Positions 32,735 to 41,047 of a DNA stretch of 44,368 nt are shown here, piece after piece. Position 1 is the first letter of the stretch, and every line of letters begins with the position of its first letter. A program made the position numbers and the translations under genes. Source of the DNA: an uncultured Anaerotignum sp. (lineage in GTDB: Bacteria; Bacillota; Clostridia; Lachnospirales; Anaerotignaceae); assembly GCF_905212195.1 (NCBI RefSeq), contig NZ_CAJMDQ010000009.1, forward strand, positions 1-44,368. Reading direction: 5' to 3'. The notes under the pieces were generated by a model, which was not told the origin of the DNA, ran no database searches, and saw nothing but the letters and a program-made list of their open reading frames with translations.

Positions 32735-33137
32735 AACAAAACCGCCTTTCTTTTGGTTTATCCATTTGTTTCTGCCGCAGGTTCTCGCAGACATCCATCA
32801 CATGCTGCCACAGCACATCGTCTTTCCCTGCCGCCAGCAGCAGAAAAAGAAAATCCGTCTTGGTGCTTTCCAGAAAATCCTCCGCTTCTGCGGGACTTTT
32901 TGCCAGCAGGAATTTTTCCAGACTGTCCGTGGTCAGCGCCATGGGGATGCAGCTTTCCATTTGTGTCAGTATGCCGCCGACGGTATCCTTACCGCAGGGC
33001 AGGGCAGAAAGGTGATGATACAGGGCATGGCTGTTGAGAAAATACAGATTACCAGCCTGCCAATCATTCAGACTTTGCCGCAGCAGAGAGAAACAGCCGC
33101 AAAGAGTTTTGCGGCTTATGATTTCATGGGTTTCCAT
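32712..33137 (-). CDS. Unrecognised ~141-residue protein coupled to the radical SAM gene
   Basis: No certain family. The C-terminal half (KTDFLFLLLAAGKDDVLWQHVMDVCENL) faintly recalls the end of a PTS EIIA-type domain, but the conserved phosphohistidine region (AIPHG) is absent. The start could be ATG 33143 or 33137; 33137 has the better distance to GGAGG. The 3' end overlaps the radical SAM gene by 23 nt, which supports it being translated. Confidence 0.6.
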   Translation of the reverse strand: METHEIISRKTLCGCFSLLRQSLNDWQAGNLYFLNSHALYHHLSALPCGKDTVGGILTQMESCIPMALTTDSLEKFLLAKSPAEAEDFLESTKTDFLFLLLAAGKDDVLWQHVMDVCENLRQKQMDKPKERRFCYGRKTLS

Positions 33138-33213
33138 TGCCATTATCCTCCGAAAAAAATTTGTATTTCTACCGTAGGATATGTGGTTTTGGAAGATTTA
33201 TATTGTCAGTTTT

Positions 33214-34320
33214 TTACGCTTCTTCTACCAGTTTTTTCAATTCAGAAAGGAGCATGGCGTTGTCCTCGGGACGGAGGATACAAAAACGCAGGAAGCTTTC
33301 ATCCAGAAACGCGAAGCTGGAAGCGTCACGGATGAGCATTTTTTTCACGATAAGTTTTTCAAAAAGCTCAGCAGCAGTGATTTTGTCTGTCAGCAGCTTC
33401 AGCAGAATGAAGTTGGCAGAGGAAGGATATGCCTTGATGTTTTTCCATGTGGAAAGTTCCTCCAGAGCCTTTCTGCGTTCGTCGGAAATGAGTTTCTTTG
33501 TGGTATCATGGAATTCCTTATCTGTGAAAAGACGTTCGCCGGCAAAAGCAGCCAGAGAGTTGACACTCCAAGGGTCCTGATTGGTCTGGAGGCGGTTGCG
33601 GAAAGCTTCGTTGGAAGATACGCCGTAGCCCAGACGGATGCCGGGCGCCGCAAAGAATTTGGATGTACCACGGATAACAAAAAGGTTATCAAACTCCGCA
33701 GCCAGAGGAATGGCACAGATTTCATCCAGATTATCGGCAAATTCCAGATAAGTTTCGTCAATCATGACGGAAGCCCCTGTTTCTTTGCAATGGGTCAGGA
33801 TGGTGCGCAGCTGGGATACGGTCAAAGCGGAGCCTGTGGGATTATTGGGGTTGCAGGCAACGAACATGCCGATTTCCGGTGTCAATGCTGCCAGCAGGGC
33901 ATCCAGATCAATGACAAAGTCATCCTCTGCTTTCAGAGGGAAATAATCGAATGTGCCGCCGGTGAGGGAAACTTCCCGTTCGTATTCGCTGTAAGCAGGG
34001 CCCATGATGAGGCTTTTCTTCGCGTTGACGGTCTTGATGAATGTACCGATGAGTTCTGTGGAGCCATTGCCCACCACGATATGCTCCGGATTTGCGCCGG
34101 TGTATGCGCCGATGGCTGCACGCAGGGCGGTGTAATGTTTGTCTGGATAAGTGGAAATGATGTCCAGATTCTGGGCAAGGGCTGTTTTCACAGATTCAGG
34201 AAAGCCCAGAGGGTTGATGTTGCCGCTGAAATCCAGAATTTCCGCTTTGGGGATGCCGTATTTTCTTTCGATGGCGTCCAAATCGCCGCCATGCTGATGC
34301 ATCAGAGGTTTTGTTTCCAT
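33214..34320 (-). CDS. PLP aminotransferase-fold enzyme, threonine-phosphate decarboxylase (CobD)-like
   Basis: 368 residues, fold type I. The N-terminus HGGDLDAIERKYGI with ILDFSGNINPLGFP is the pattern of CobD-type L-threonine-O-3-phosphate decarboxylases, which make the aminopropanol arm of cobalamin; related histidinol-phosphate aminotransferases are the alternative. NPNNPTGS, MIDETYLEF and the PLP lysine in RGTSKFFAAPGIRLGYG are intact. No other cobalamin or histidine gene is nearby, so the role is open. The ribosome site is weak (AAGGGA about 15 nt before ATG 34320). Confidence 0.75.
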   Translation of the reverse strand: METKPLMHQHGGDLDAIERKYGIPKAEILDFSGNINPLGFPESVKTALAQNLDIISTYPDKHYTALRAAIGAYTGANPEHIVVGNGSTELIGTFIKTVNAKKSLIMGPAYSEYEREVSLTGGTFDYFPLKAEDDFVIDLDALLAALTPEIGMFVACNPNNPTGSALTVSQLRTILTHCKETGASVMIDETYLEFADNLDEICAIPLAAEFDNLFVIRGTSKFFAAPGIRLGYGVSSNEAFRNRLQTNQDPWSVNSLAAFAGERLFTDKEFHDTTKKLISDERRKALEELSTWKNIKAYPSSANFILLKLLTDKITAAELFEKLIVKKMLIRDASSFAFLDESFLRFCILRPEDNAMLLSELKKLVEEA

Positions 34321-34358
34321 GATTTATCTTAAGTCCCTTCTTTATATGGTAATGCTTT

Positions 34359-35915
34359 TTAATAAATTTCGTCGATTTGTTCCATTTCGGTGATTTTTTC
34401 GCTTTGTCTGCGGATGCGAGGATACATGAGGTAAGGGTTGCTTGCCTTTTTCTCCAGTATCTCAATGGTCAGTGCGCCTGCTTTGCCGGATGGCGGTGTC
34501 AGTGTCCATACATCGCCGATATGTAAGGGCAGATCACCCAGTGTCAGACCGTCTGTTTTGTTGATAGCGCGCTTGGAAGCGGCTGGTGCGTATTCCATGG
34601 GGAAGCCGTTGTTATCGGGAATGGACAGAACGTATTCCCGTGTGTCCTCCATGGCAAAAGCAGCGAAGATGTCACAGCAGAAATCATGCAGTGCATTTTC
34701 TGTGGACAGTTCCGCTTCTTTCCAGAGTTTTTCGTCCTTCTGCAATGTGGCGCGGAGAGAAACCACGTCTGTCACCAGTTCAAAACGCAGCATTTCTTCA
34801 TAATACCGCAGTTCCAGTTCTGGTGTGATGGCTTCCATGATGCGCTCAAAGGAAATATTTTTGGGCATTTTCTGTTTATTGACAGAAAGCTTTTCTTTTG
34901 CTGTCAGTTCCATGCCGATGGCGGTCAGACTGCAATAGGAAGGCGGTGTGAACAGTTCCGCGCCGGGATTGTGGTGCATGAGGAACAGTGCCGCCAGATT
35001 ATTGATGTTCTGATAAAAACGGAAGGGGGTGAAGGAAATGGGGCGCACCACATGGAAAAAGTGTCCAAGGGGTGTGAATACCCATTTGTCCATCATAATG
35101 CCCGCAAAAAGGAAGGAAGATACAATGGACTGTTCTTCTTCCGTCAGTTCGTTGGGCGGCGTTTTCCAGATACTTTCCAGATCAATGTCTACCCGTTTAT
35201 AAAAGTCTACAAATACCTGATCGATGTCAATGTGGTTTTCCAGATACTGATAGAAAAAGCTGCTGCTGACCATGCCCGGTTCCAAGTCCATGGTGTATTG
35301 GAGCCGTTCCGCCGCCAGTGCGCAGCCTTCCCAAAGGAGGGTATCCAGGGCTTCTTTGGGTTCTTTTCCAAAGAAAGCGTCGGCTTTCTGGCTTTTGGTC
35401 ACTTTATGGATATGGATGGCGGGAACTTTCTGGAAAAAGCCTATCTGCTGACACAGGCGTGTGAGATATTCCAGATAAAAGCCATCAGGCAGTGTGATTT
35501 TTTGCAGCAGTTCTGCTCTGTCCTCCGGCAGGAAAAAGCCGTTTTCGTCAACGGTGCAGTCCGGCAGACAGGCATCCAGTATGGTTTGCATATCCCGCAG
35601 TATGGGGTGGTTTTCCAATGTGTAGGAAACGGGATGGAAGCTGTATTTTTCCATGCCAGCGGCTTTTTTGTCCACATGAAGGACGTAAGCCTTTTCCACC
35701 TTTGGATCTTCCTCATCGCAGTGGATGATGTTGGCAGGGGTCAGTATGGTTTCTCCTGTCAGTGCTGTATAATACCATTTGGAAAAAACCATGGGCGCAA
35801 TGTCCCAAAGACCGTCCATGGCTTCCGGGTCCATGCGGCTGGCATACTTTTCGTATTCCGTTGTAAAAAGCTGCAGCAGATCTTCGTGCCGCAGCTGATC
35901 TGTATGATTATTCAT
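34359..35915 (-). CDS. Unrecognised 518-residue cytoplasmic protein
   Basis: Start ATG 35915 with AAGGAG before it; the frame is open further upstream to 36032 without a ribosome site. There is no signal peptide or membrane segment. The sequence is acidic and helical with several aromatic-rich stretches (GLWDIAPMVFSKWYYTALTG near the start). The last 60 residues (IGDVWTLTPPSGKAGALTIEIL) look like a small beta domain. I do not recognise a family. It precedes the CobD-like gene on the same strand with a 38-nt gap, so they may share a transcript. Confidence 0.75.
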   Translation of the reverse strand: MNNHTDQLRHEDLLQLFTTEYEKYASRMDPEAMDGLWDIAPMVFSKWYYTALTGETILTPANIIHCDEEDPKVEKAYVLHVDKKAAGMEKYSFHPVSYTLENHPILRDMQTILDACLPDCTVDENGFFLPEDRAELLQKITLPDGFYLEYLTRLCQQIGFFQKVPAIHIHKVTKSQKADAFFGKEPKEALDTLLWEGCALAAERLQYTMDLEPGMVSSSFFYQYLENHIDIDQVFVDFYKRVDIDLESIWKTPPNELTEEEQSIVSSFLFAGIMMDKWVFTPLGHFFHVVRPISFTPFRFYQNINNLAALFLMHHNPGAELFTPPSYCSLTAIGMELTAKEKLSVNKQKMPKNISFERIMEAITPELELRYYEEMLRFELVTDVVSLRATLQKDEKLWKEAELSTENALHDFCCDIFAAFAMEDTREYVLSIPDNNGFPMEYAPAASKRAINKTDGLTLGDLPLHIGDVWTLTPPSGKAGALTIEILEKKASNPYLMYPRIRRQSEKITEMEQIDEIY

Positions 35916-36118
35916 GAAGAACTCCTTTTTCATCTGTTTCGGGTTTCCGACCTGAGGGGCAGAAACAACCACTTTCCATTTTAGCAGAAAAAAGGGGCAT
36001 TGGGAAGGATGGTGTCGAAAAAACATAGGCAATTCTTCAAAAGGAATGGCAAAAGAGGCAAACGTTTTTGTGCAAAAGACAGAAAGTGGATTGTTTCAAA
36101 AAAAACCCTCCCATTTTA

Positions 36119-36147
36119 TTGAAACTGTGGACAGAATGTGCTATATT
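36119..36147 (+). promoter_or_regulatory. Promoter of the ACT-protein gene
   Basis: TTGAAA (36119-36124), 17-nt spacer, TATATT (36142-36147), about 55 nt before the start codon. Confidence 0.75.
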
Positions 36148-36202
36148 CCTTGTAGTAGAAACAAATGTATGTATCGGAGATACAAAAAGGGGAGAACAAA
36201 CA

Positions 36203-36646
36203 TTGAAAGAAGATAAGAATTTTTTCATCGTGGACAAAAGCGTACTGCCTGAAATTTTTCTGAAGGTTATGGAAGTCAAAAACCTGCTGGAAAGCAAGAA
36301 GGAAAAAACAGTACAGGATGCGGTGAACCGTGTTGGCATCAGCCGCAGTGCTTTTTATAAGTATCGTGACGCTGTCCATCCACTCTACGAAAACACAAGA
36401 GGAAAAACCGTCACCATCGCAGCCAATCTGGATGATACACCGGGGCTCCTTTCCGCAGTGCTCAACAGCATTGCCACAGAAGGCGCAAACATCCTGACCA
36501 TCAACCAGACCATTCCCATCAATGGCATTGCAAACGTGACAATCACCATCGAAACAAATGAAATGCAGGGTGAATTCGGCAGACTCATGACCCAGCTGGA
36601 AAACTTGCAGGGTATGCAGTCCATCAAGATCATCGGCAGAGAATAA
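36203..36646 (+). CDS. ACT-domain protein of the PheB/UPF0735 type
   Basis: 147 residues from TTG 36203 with AAGGGGAG in front. The N-terminus (FFIVDKSVLPEIFLKVMEVKNLL) with a helix-turn-helix-like VQDAVNRVGISRSAFYKYRD is followed by a C-terminal ACT domain (VTIAANLDDTPGLLSAVLNSIA), the PheB build. ACT domains bind amino acids; PheB-type proteins are thought to regulate or assist aromatic or threonine-family pathways. It lies before thrB and lysC, so threonine or homoserine is a reasonable ligand guess. Confidence 0.85.
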   Translation: MKEDKNFFIVDKSVLPEIFLKVMEVKNLLESKKEKTVQDAVNRVGISRSAFYKYRDAVHPLYENTRGKTVTIAANLDDTPGLLSAVLNSIATEGANILTINQTIPINGIANVTITIETNEMQGEFGRLMTQLENLQGMQSIKIIGRE

Positions 36647-36682
36647 ACGAAAGAAAAAAGCAAATAAAATGGCAAGGAAATC

Positions 36683-36720
36683 GACCCGCATCGTCTGCGG
36701 ATGAGGCGGGTCTTGTTTTT
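36683..36720 (+). terminator. Hairpin terminator or attenuator between the ACT gene and thrB
   Basis: GACCCGC (36683-36689) pairs with GCGGGTC (36706-36712), with an inner CATC/GATG stem, followed by TTGTTTTT. Confidence 0.8.
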
Positions 36721-36774
36721 GACCGCAAAAATCGGTGATGAAAAGGGGAAAAACGAAAAAAGGAGGCTTCTGTT

Positions 36775-37695
36775 ATGATTCATATACGGGTACCTGCCAC
36801 ATCTGCCAATATGGGACCTGGCTTTGACAGCATCGGTGTGGCGCTGCAGTTGTACAACCATTTGTGGGTAGAAGAAATCCCTGAGGGCGTAGAAATCGAA
36901 ATCCGCAAGGAACAGCCCATTGCCATTCCTACAGACGAGAGCAACCTCATTTATCAGACCATGCGCAAACTTTACGACGCAAAAGGTCTGAAAATGCCTG
37001 GTGTGCGTCTGATCCAGTCTGACGACATTCCTATGGTGCGCGGACTGGGCAGCAGTGCCGCTTGTATCGTCGGCGGGCTCATGGCAGCAAATGAACTGGC
37101 TGGCAGACCTTGCACCAAGGAAGAACTGGCAGAAATGGCAGCACAGATGGAAGGTCACCCGGATAACTCCAACCCTGCTTTTTTCGGCAGCATGGTGGTA
37201 GGGGCTCTGGGCGAAAAAAATATGAAACATGTACGTTTGGAGTTGCCCGACGACTTATTTTTTGCTATAATGGTGCCGGATTTCCCCGTTTCTACGGAGC
37301 GGTCAAGAAGCGTACTGCCAAAAGATTATTCCCGGAGCGATGTTGTATTTAACGTGTCCCGGGCGGCATTATTGGTAGCGTCTTTGATGACAGGGAAATT
37401 CGAAAACCTGGAGATGGCCATGGAGGATAAAATCCACCAGCCGTACAGAAAAGAACTGATCCCTCACATGGAGGATATATTTGCAAAAGCCAAGGAAAGC
37501 GGTGCCACGGCATGCTATTTGAGCGGCGCAGGTTCTACCTTGATGGCGATGGTAACAAAAGACAAGGCTGAAACATTCAGGAATCAAATGTCCGCCTACT
37601 TTGCAGCACTGCCCAACAACTGGCAGCTGACGCTGCTGAAGCCGGATTTGGAAGGTGCTGTAGTAGTGACTGAATCACAGGAGGAAGTAGAATAA
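36775..37695 (+). CDS. thrB: Homoserine kinase
   Basis: 306 residues of the GHMP kinase family. VPATSANMGPGFDSIGVAL at the N-terminus, the ATP-binding loop VRGLGSSAACIVGGL and the C-terminal GATACYLSGAGSTLMAM are standard for ThrB, which phosphorylates homoserine on the way to threonine. ATG 36775 follows AAAAGGAGG. Its stop shares a base with the lysC start (TAATG), so the two are translationally coupled. hom and thrC are not in the window. Confidence 0.95.
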   Translation: MIHIRVPATSANMGPGFDSIGVALQLYNHLWVEEIPEGVEIEIRKEQPIAIPTDESNLIYQTMRKLYDAKGLKMPGVRLIQSDDIPMVRGLGSSAACIVGGLMAANELAGRPCTKEELAEMAAQMEGHPDNSNPAFFGSMVVGALGEKNMKHVRLELPDDLFFAIMVPDFPVSTERSRSVLPKDYSRSDVVFNVSRAALLVASLMTGKFENLEMAMEDKIHQPYRKELIPHMEDIFAKAKESGATACYLSGAGSTLMAMVTKDKAETFRNQMSAYFAALPNNWQLTLLKPDLEGAVVVTESQEEVE

Positions 37696-38921
37696 TGTTA
37701 ATTGTGCAGAAATACGGCGGCAGCTCCGTCGCCAATGCAGAAAGAGTGTTCAATGTTGCCAAGCGGATTCTGGCAACACAGAAAGAAGGCAATGATGTTG
37801 TAGTTGTTCTGTCCGCACAGGGCAAGACAACAGACGGACTGATTGCCAAAGCAAAAGAAATCAATCCCAAGGCAAGCCGCAGAGAAATGGATATGCTGCT
37901 TGTAACTGGGGAACAGCAGTCCGTAGCACTGATGGCAATGGCAATCAATGCGCTGGGCGGCAGAGCCGTTTCCCTCAATGCCGTACAGGTAGGGATTGAA
38001 ACCACAAATACTTACAGCAATGCCCGTATTCGTAAAATCCATTCCGAACGCATTGAAAACGAACTGGAACAGGGCAACATCGTACTGGTGACCGGTTTCC
38101 AGGGCGTAAATATGCTGGGGGATATGACCACACTGGGCCGCGGCGGTTCCGATACTTCCGCAGTGGCGCTGGCGGCAGCCCTCAACGCAGATCTTTGTGA
38201 AATCTACACAGACGTAGAAGGTGTTTACACAGCAGACCCTCGCGTAGTAAAAGATGCCAGAAAGCTGGATGAAATCAGCTATGACGAAATGCTGGAACTG
38301 GCGTCTTTGGGTGCGAAAGTGCTTCACTGCCGTTCTGTGGAAGTGGCGAAGAAGTACAATGTAAAACTGGTGGTGCGCTCCAGTATGTCTGACGCGCCCG
38401 GTACAGAAGTGAAGGAGGAATGCAAGATGGAAAGAATGCTGGTAAGCGGTGTAGCTGCGGATAAAAATGTATCCCGTATTTCAGTTTTAGGTGTAAAAGA
38501 CGAGCCCGGTAAGGCTTTTGAAATATTCGATCTGATGGCAAGAGAAAAGGTAAGTGTAGATATCATTCTGCAGTCCAACGGACATGACGGCAGACAGGAT
38601 ATTTCCTTCACCATCGGTCAGGAAGATCTGGACATTGCCCTGAAGGCTCTGGAAGAAAACAAAGAAAGACTGACAGCACAGGAAATCGCTCACGACGAAA
38701 ATGTTGCAAAACTGTCCATCGTTGGCGCAGGTATGGCAACCAACCCCGGTGTTGCGGCTATGTTCTTTGAAGCAATGTATGATGCAGGCGTAAACATCGA
38801 AATGATCTCCACATCCGAAATCAAGATCACACTGCTGATCCCCAGAAAGGATATTGACGAAGCGATGATCGCCGTACACGATAAATTCAAAATCGCATCT
38901 GTAAATATGAGAAAAGACTGA
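37695..38921 (+). CDS. lysC: Aspartate kinase
   Basis: 408 residues. KYGGSSVANAERV at the N-terminus, TTLGRGGSDTSAVALAAAL and YTDVEGVYTADPR are aspartokinase motifs, and two ACT domains at the C-terminus (ISVLGVKDEPGKAFEIFDLM and LSIVGAGMATNPGVAAMFFE) give feedback control by lysine and/or threonine. It starts in the thrB stop codon. An internal start giving a separate beta subunit, known in Bacillus, is possible near M at about 38427 but not shown. A perfect hairpin terminator follows. Confidence 0.96.
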   Translation: MLIVQKYGGSSVANAERVFNVAKRILATQKEGNDVVVVLSAQGKTTDGLIAKAKEINPKASRREMDMLLVTGEQQSVALMAMAINALGGRAVSLNAVQVGIETTNTYSNARIRKIHSERIENELEQGNIVLVTGFQGVNMLGDMTTLGRGGSDTSAVALAAALNADLCEIYTDVEGVYTADPRVVKDARKLDEISYDEMLELASLGAKVLHCRSVEVAKKYNVKLVVRSSMSDAPGTEVKEECKMERMLVSGVAADKNVSRISVLGVKDEPGKAFEIFDLMAREKVSVDIILQSNGHDGRQDISFTIGQEDLDIALKALEENKERLTAQEIAHDENVAKLSIVGAGMATNPGVAAMFFEAMYDAGVNIEMISTSEIKITLLIPRKDIDEAMIAVHDKFKIASVNMRKD

Positions 38922-38946
38922 TTTTTTCATCAAACCAGAAGAAAAC

Positions 38947-39005
38947 GGAATGTGAAACATTCCTGATGAAAACAGCTGGAATCTAAGGATTCCAGCTGTT
39001 TTTTT
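38947..39005 (+). terminator. Terminator after lysC, recurring AGCTGGAATC family
   Basis: AACAGCTGGAATC (38971-38983) pairs perfectly with GATTCCAGCTGTT (38988-39000), then a T-run. A smaller stem GGAATGT/ACATTCC (38947-38963) lies just before it. The rest of 38922-39237 holds only the ispE promoter. Confidence 0.92.
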
Positions 39006-39164
39006 GTGCCATGGTCTTGTCGTACATAACAGACGACAAATGGCGGAAAGTGTTTTGCAAAGGCAGGTGCCAGATTTGCGTTTTTTGGTGGAAAAAGCAA
39101 TGTTTTGGCGTTTTTTGGGTATTATCTGCCAGAAGATTTTTCGGTTTTTTGTATAACATGCCGC

Positions 39165-39214
39165 TTGTTTCTTTGTCTAAGTTCATGTACAATAGGTACA
39201 AGACTTGTATACAG
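39165..39214 (+). promoter_or_regulatory. Promoter of ispE-fadR-type operon with a palindromic site
   Basis: TTGTTT (39165-39170), 17-nt spacer and TACAAT (39188-39193). TTGTATACAG (39205-39214) lies over the expected start of transcription and is a possible site for the GntR-type regulator encoded downstream. Confidence 0.5.
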
Positions 39215-39237
39215 TATAGAAAAAACGAGGGAACGAC

Positions 39238-40155
39238 GTGGAAGAAATCAGATTAAAAGCACGGGCAAAAATCAACTTAACACTGGATGTAACAGGCAAG
39301 CGGGACAACGGCTATCACGAATTGCAGATGATTATGCAGACCGTAGGGCTCTATGACGAAATCGTTCTGCGGAAAATTCCGGAGAATGAAATCCGTCTGG
39401 AATCTAACGTAAGCTGGCTGCCTGCGGATAACCGCAATCTGGCTTGGCGGGCGGCAGAACTCATGCGCAGTACCTACGACATCAAGGAAGGCGTTTTGAT
39501 TCAGATTGACAAACGCATTCCTGTGGCAGCAGGTCTGGCTGGCGGCAGCGCAGACTGCGCGGCAGTGCTGGTGGGCATGAATAAGCTGTTTTCGCTGAAA
39601 TTGCCCGCGAAAAAGCTGGAAGAACTGGCTTTGACCATGGGAACAGATATCCCTTACTGTGTGCGCCGGGGAACGGTGCTGGCAGAAGGCGTGGGTGAAG
39701 TGCTGACCAATATCGAGCCCCCCTGTCCATTCTGCTATGTGGTACTGGCAAAACTGCCTGTAAGCGTATCCACAGCGAAGGTCTACCAGAGCCTGAAATG
39801 GGACCAGGTAGAACACCACCCTGATACCAAAGGTATGTTGGCGGCTATGGCAGAAGGCGACGTGCCTGCCATGGGACGGCTGCTTGGAAATGTGCTGGAA
39901 ACAGTCACCATTCCCATGTATCCAAAAATCGCTGATATCAAGGAAAGTATGTTGGAAAACGGAGCGGAAGGCGCCCTCATGAGCGGCAGCGGTCCTACCG
40001 TTTTCGGTTTGTTTACCAAACAGGAAAGGGCAAAGGAAGCGGCGAAAATTCTGCGGAAGCAGTTCGCCATGAGAGATGTATTTGTGACACAGATTTACCA
40101 TGTGCCCCATGGCAAGAAGGAAAGGAGAACGACTGATGGCAGACACAAGATTTAA
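39238..40155 (+). CDS. ispE: 4-diphosphocytidyl-2-C-methyl-D-erythritol kinase
   Basis: 305 residues from GTG 39238. The GHMP motifs are clear: ARAKINLTLDVTGKRDNGYHEL, PVAAGLAGGSADCAAVL and GALMSGSGPTVFGLF. IspE phosphorylates CDP-methylerythritol in the MEP isoprenoid pathway, so the organism makes isoprenoids by that route. The end overlaps the next gene by 20 nt, so ispE and the FadR-type regulator are translationally coupled, a frequent arrangement in clostridia. Confidence 0.95.
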   Translation: MEEIRLKARAKINLTLDVTGKRDNGYHELQMIMQTVGLYDEIVLRKIPENEIRLESNVSWLPADNRNLAWRAAELMRSTYDIKEGVLIQIDKRIPVAAGLAGGSADCAAVLVGMNKLFSLKLPAKKLEELALTMGTDIPYCVRRGTVLAEGVGEVLTNIEPPCPFCYVVLAKLPVSVSTAKVYQSLKWDQVEHHPDTKGMLAAMAEGDVPAMGRLLGNVLETVTIPMYPKIADIKESMLENGAEGALMSGSGPTVFGLFTKQERAKEAAKILRKQFAMRDVFVTQIYHVPHGKKERRTTDGRHKI

Positions 40156-40819
40156 TATCAATTCTAACGAATATCTTCCCCTGCGGGATGTTGTATTCAA
40201 TACACTGAGAGACGCGATTTTGACAGGCAAACTGGTTCCCGGTGAAAGACTGATGGAAAACCAGCTGGCAGAAAAACTGGGCGTAAGCCGTACACCCGTC
40301 AGAGAAGCACTGCGTATGCTGGAACTGGAAAACCTGGTAGAACTGGTGCCCAGAAAAGGCGCACAGGTTCTGGATATGAGCGAAAAAGACATCATCAATA
40401 TCCTGGAAGTCAGAGGTGTTCTGGAAGGTCTGGCAACTGGTCTGGCTTGTAAAAAAATGGGCGCAGAAGGTCTGGCAGAACTGAAAAGCCTGGAAGAACG
40501 CTTTGAAAAAGCAATTTCCGAAAAAGCACTGGAAGAAATCGCGGAAATCGACGAACAGTTCCACAATGTGATTTTTGCATCCACAGACAATGACAAACTG
40601 ATTCAGATTTTCAATAACCTGCAGATTCAGCTGTACCGTTATCGTATGGCACACCTGAAACTGGATTCTTCTATCCCTGCCATCGTGGCACATCACAAAG
40701 GCATTATCCGTGCCATCGAAAACCACGACGTGGAAGAAGGCACAACTATGGCACAGGGCCATGTAAAATACCACACAGAATTCATTCTGCGTGCTGTTCG
40801 CAACAAAGAAACAAAGTAA
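40136..40819 (+). CDS. GntR-family regulator, FadR subfamily (FCD domain)
   Basis: 227 residues. Residues about 15-80 form the GntR winged helix (TLRDAILTGKLVPGERLMEN, then LGVSRTPVREALRMLE), and residues about 90-220 the helical FCD ligand domain with metal-ligand positions in AEIDEQFHNVI, AHHKGIIRAI and GHVKYHTEF. ATG 40136 follows AAGGAG inside ispE. The ligand is probably an organic or sugar acid; it cannot be told from sequence. Confidence 0.92.
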   Translation: MADTRFNINSNEYLPLRDVVFNTLRDAILTGKLVPGERLMENQLAEKLGVSRTPVREALRMLELENLVELVPRKGAQVLDMSEKDIINILEVRGVLEGLATGLACKKMGAEGLAELKSLEERFEKAISEKALEEIAEIDEQFHNVIFASTDNDKLIQIFNNLQIQLYRYRMAHLKLDSSIPAIVAHHKGIIRAIENHDVEEGTTMAQGHVKYHTEFILRAVRNKETK

Positions 40820-40827
40820 GAAAATAC

Positions 40828-41034
40828 AAAAGACCAGACAAAAGCAACTTCCCCTTAAGAAAACATTGATTTTTCTTTTCCTTGATTTCTTAAGGGGAAT
40901 TGTGACGGCTGTCTTCATAAGAAAACATAACAAATACAATCTGAACAAAATCATAAAGCCAAAATCCTTTGTAATCATACGGATTTTGGCTTTATTTGTT
41001 TTCTTATGAAGATGCCCCTAATGTCTGGTCTTTT
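40828..41034. repeat. 207-bp nested inverted-repeat region between converging genes
   Basis: Four stems: the outer AAAAGACCAGACA (40828-40840) with TGTCTGGTCTTTT (41022-41034); side stem TTCCCCTTAAGAAA (40849-40862) with 40886-40899; a 16-bp stem TCTTCATAAGAAAACA (40912-40927) with 40997-41012; and inside it a 15-bp stem ATAAAGCCAAAATCC (40953-40967) with 40981-40995. It would fold as a branched cloverleaf. It ends both converging transcripts, but is far larger than a terminator needs to be. Confidence 0.85.
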
Positions 41035-41047
41035 TTTCTGCAAAAAA

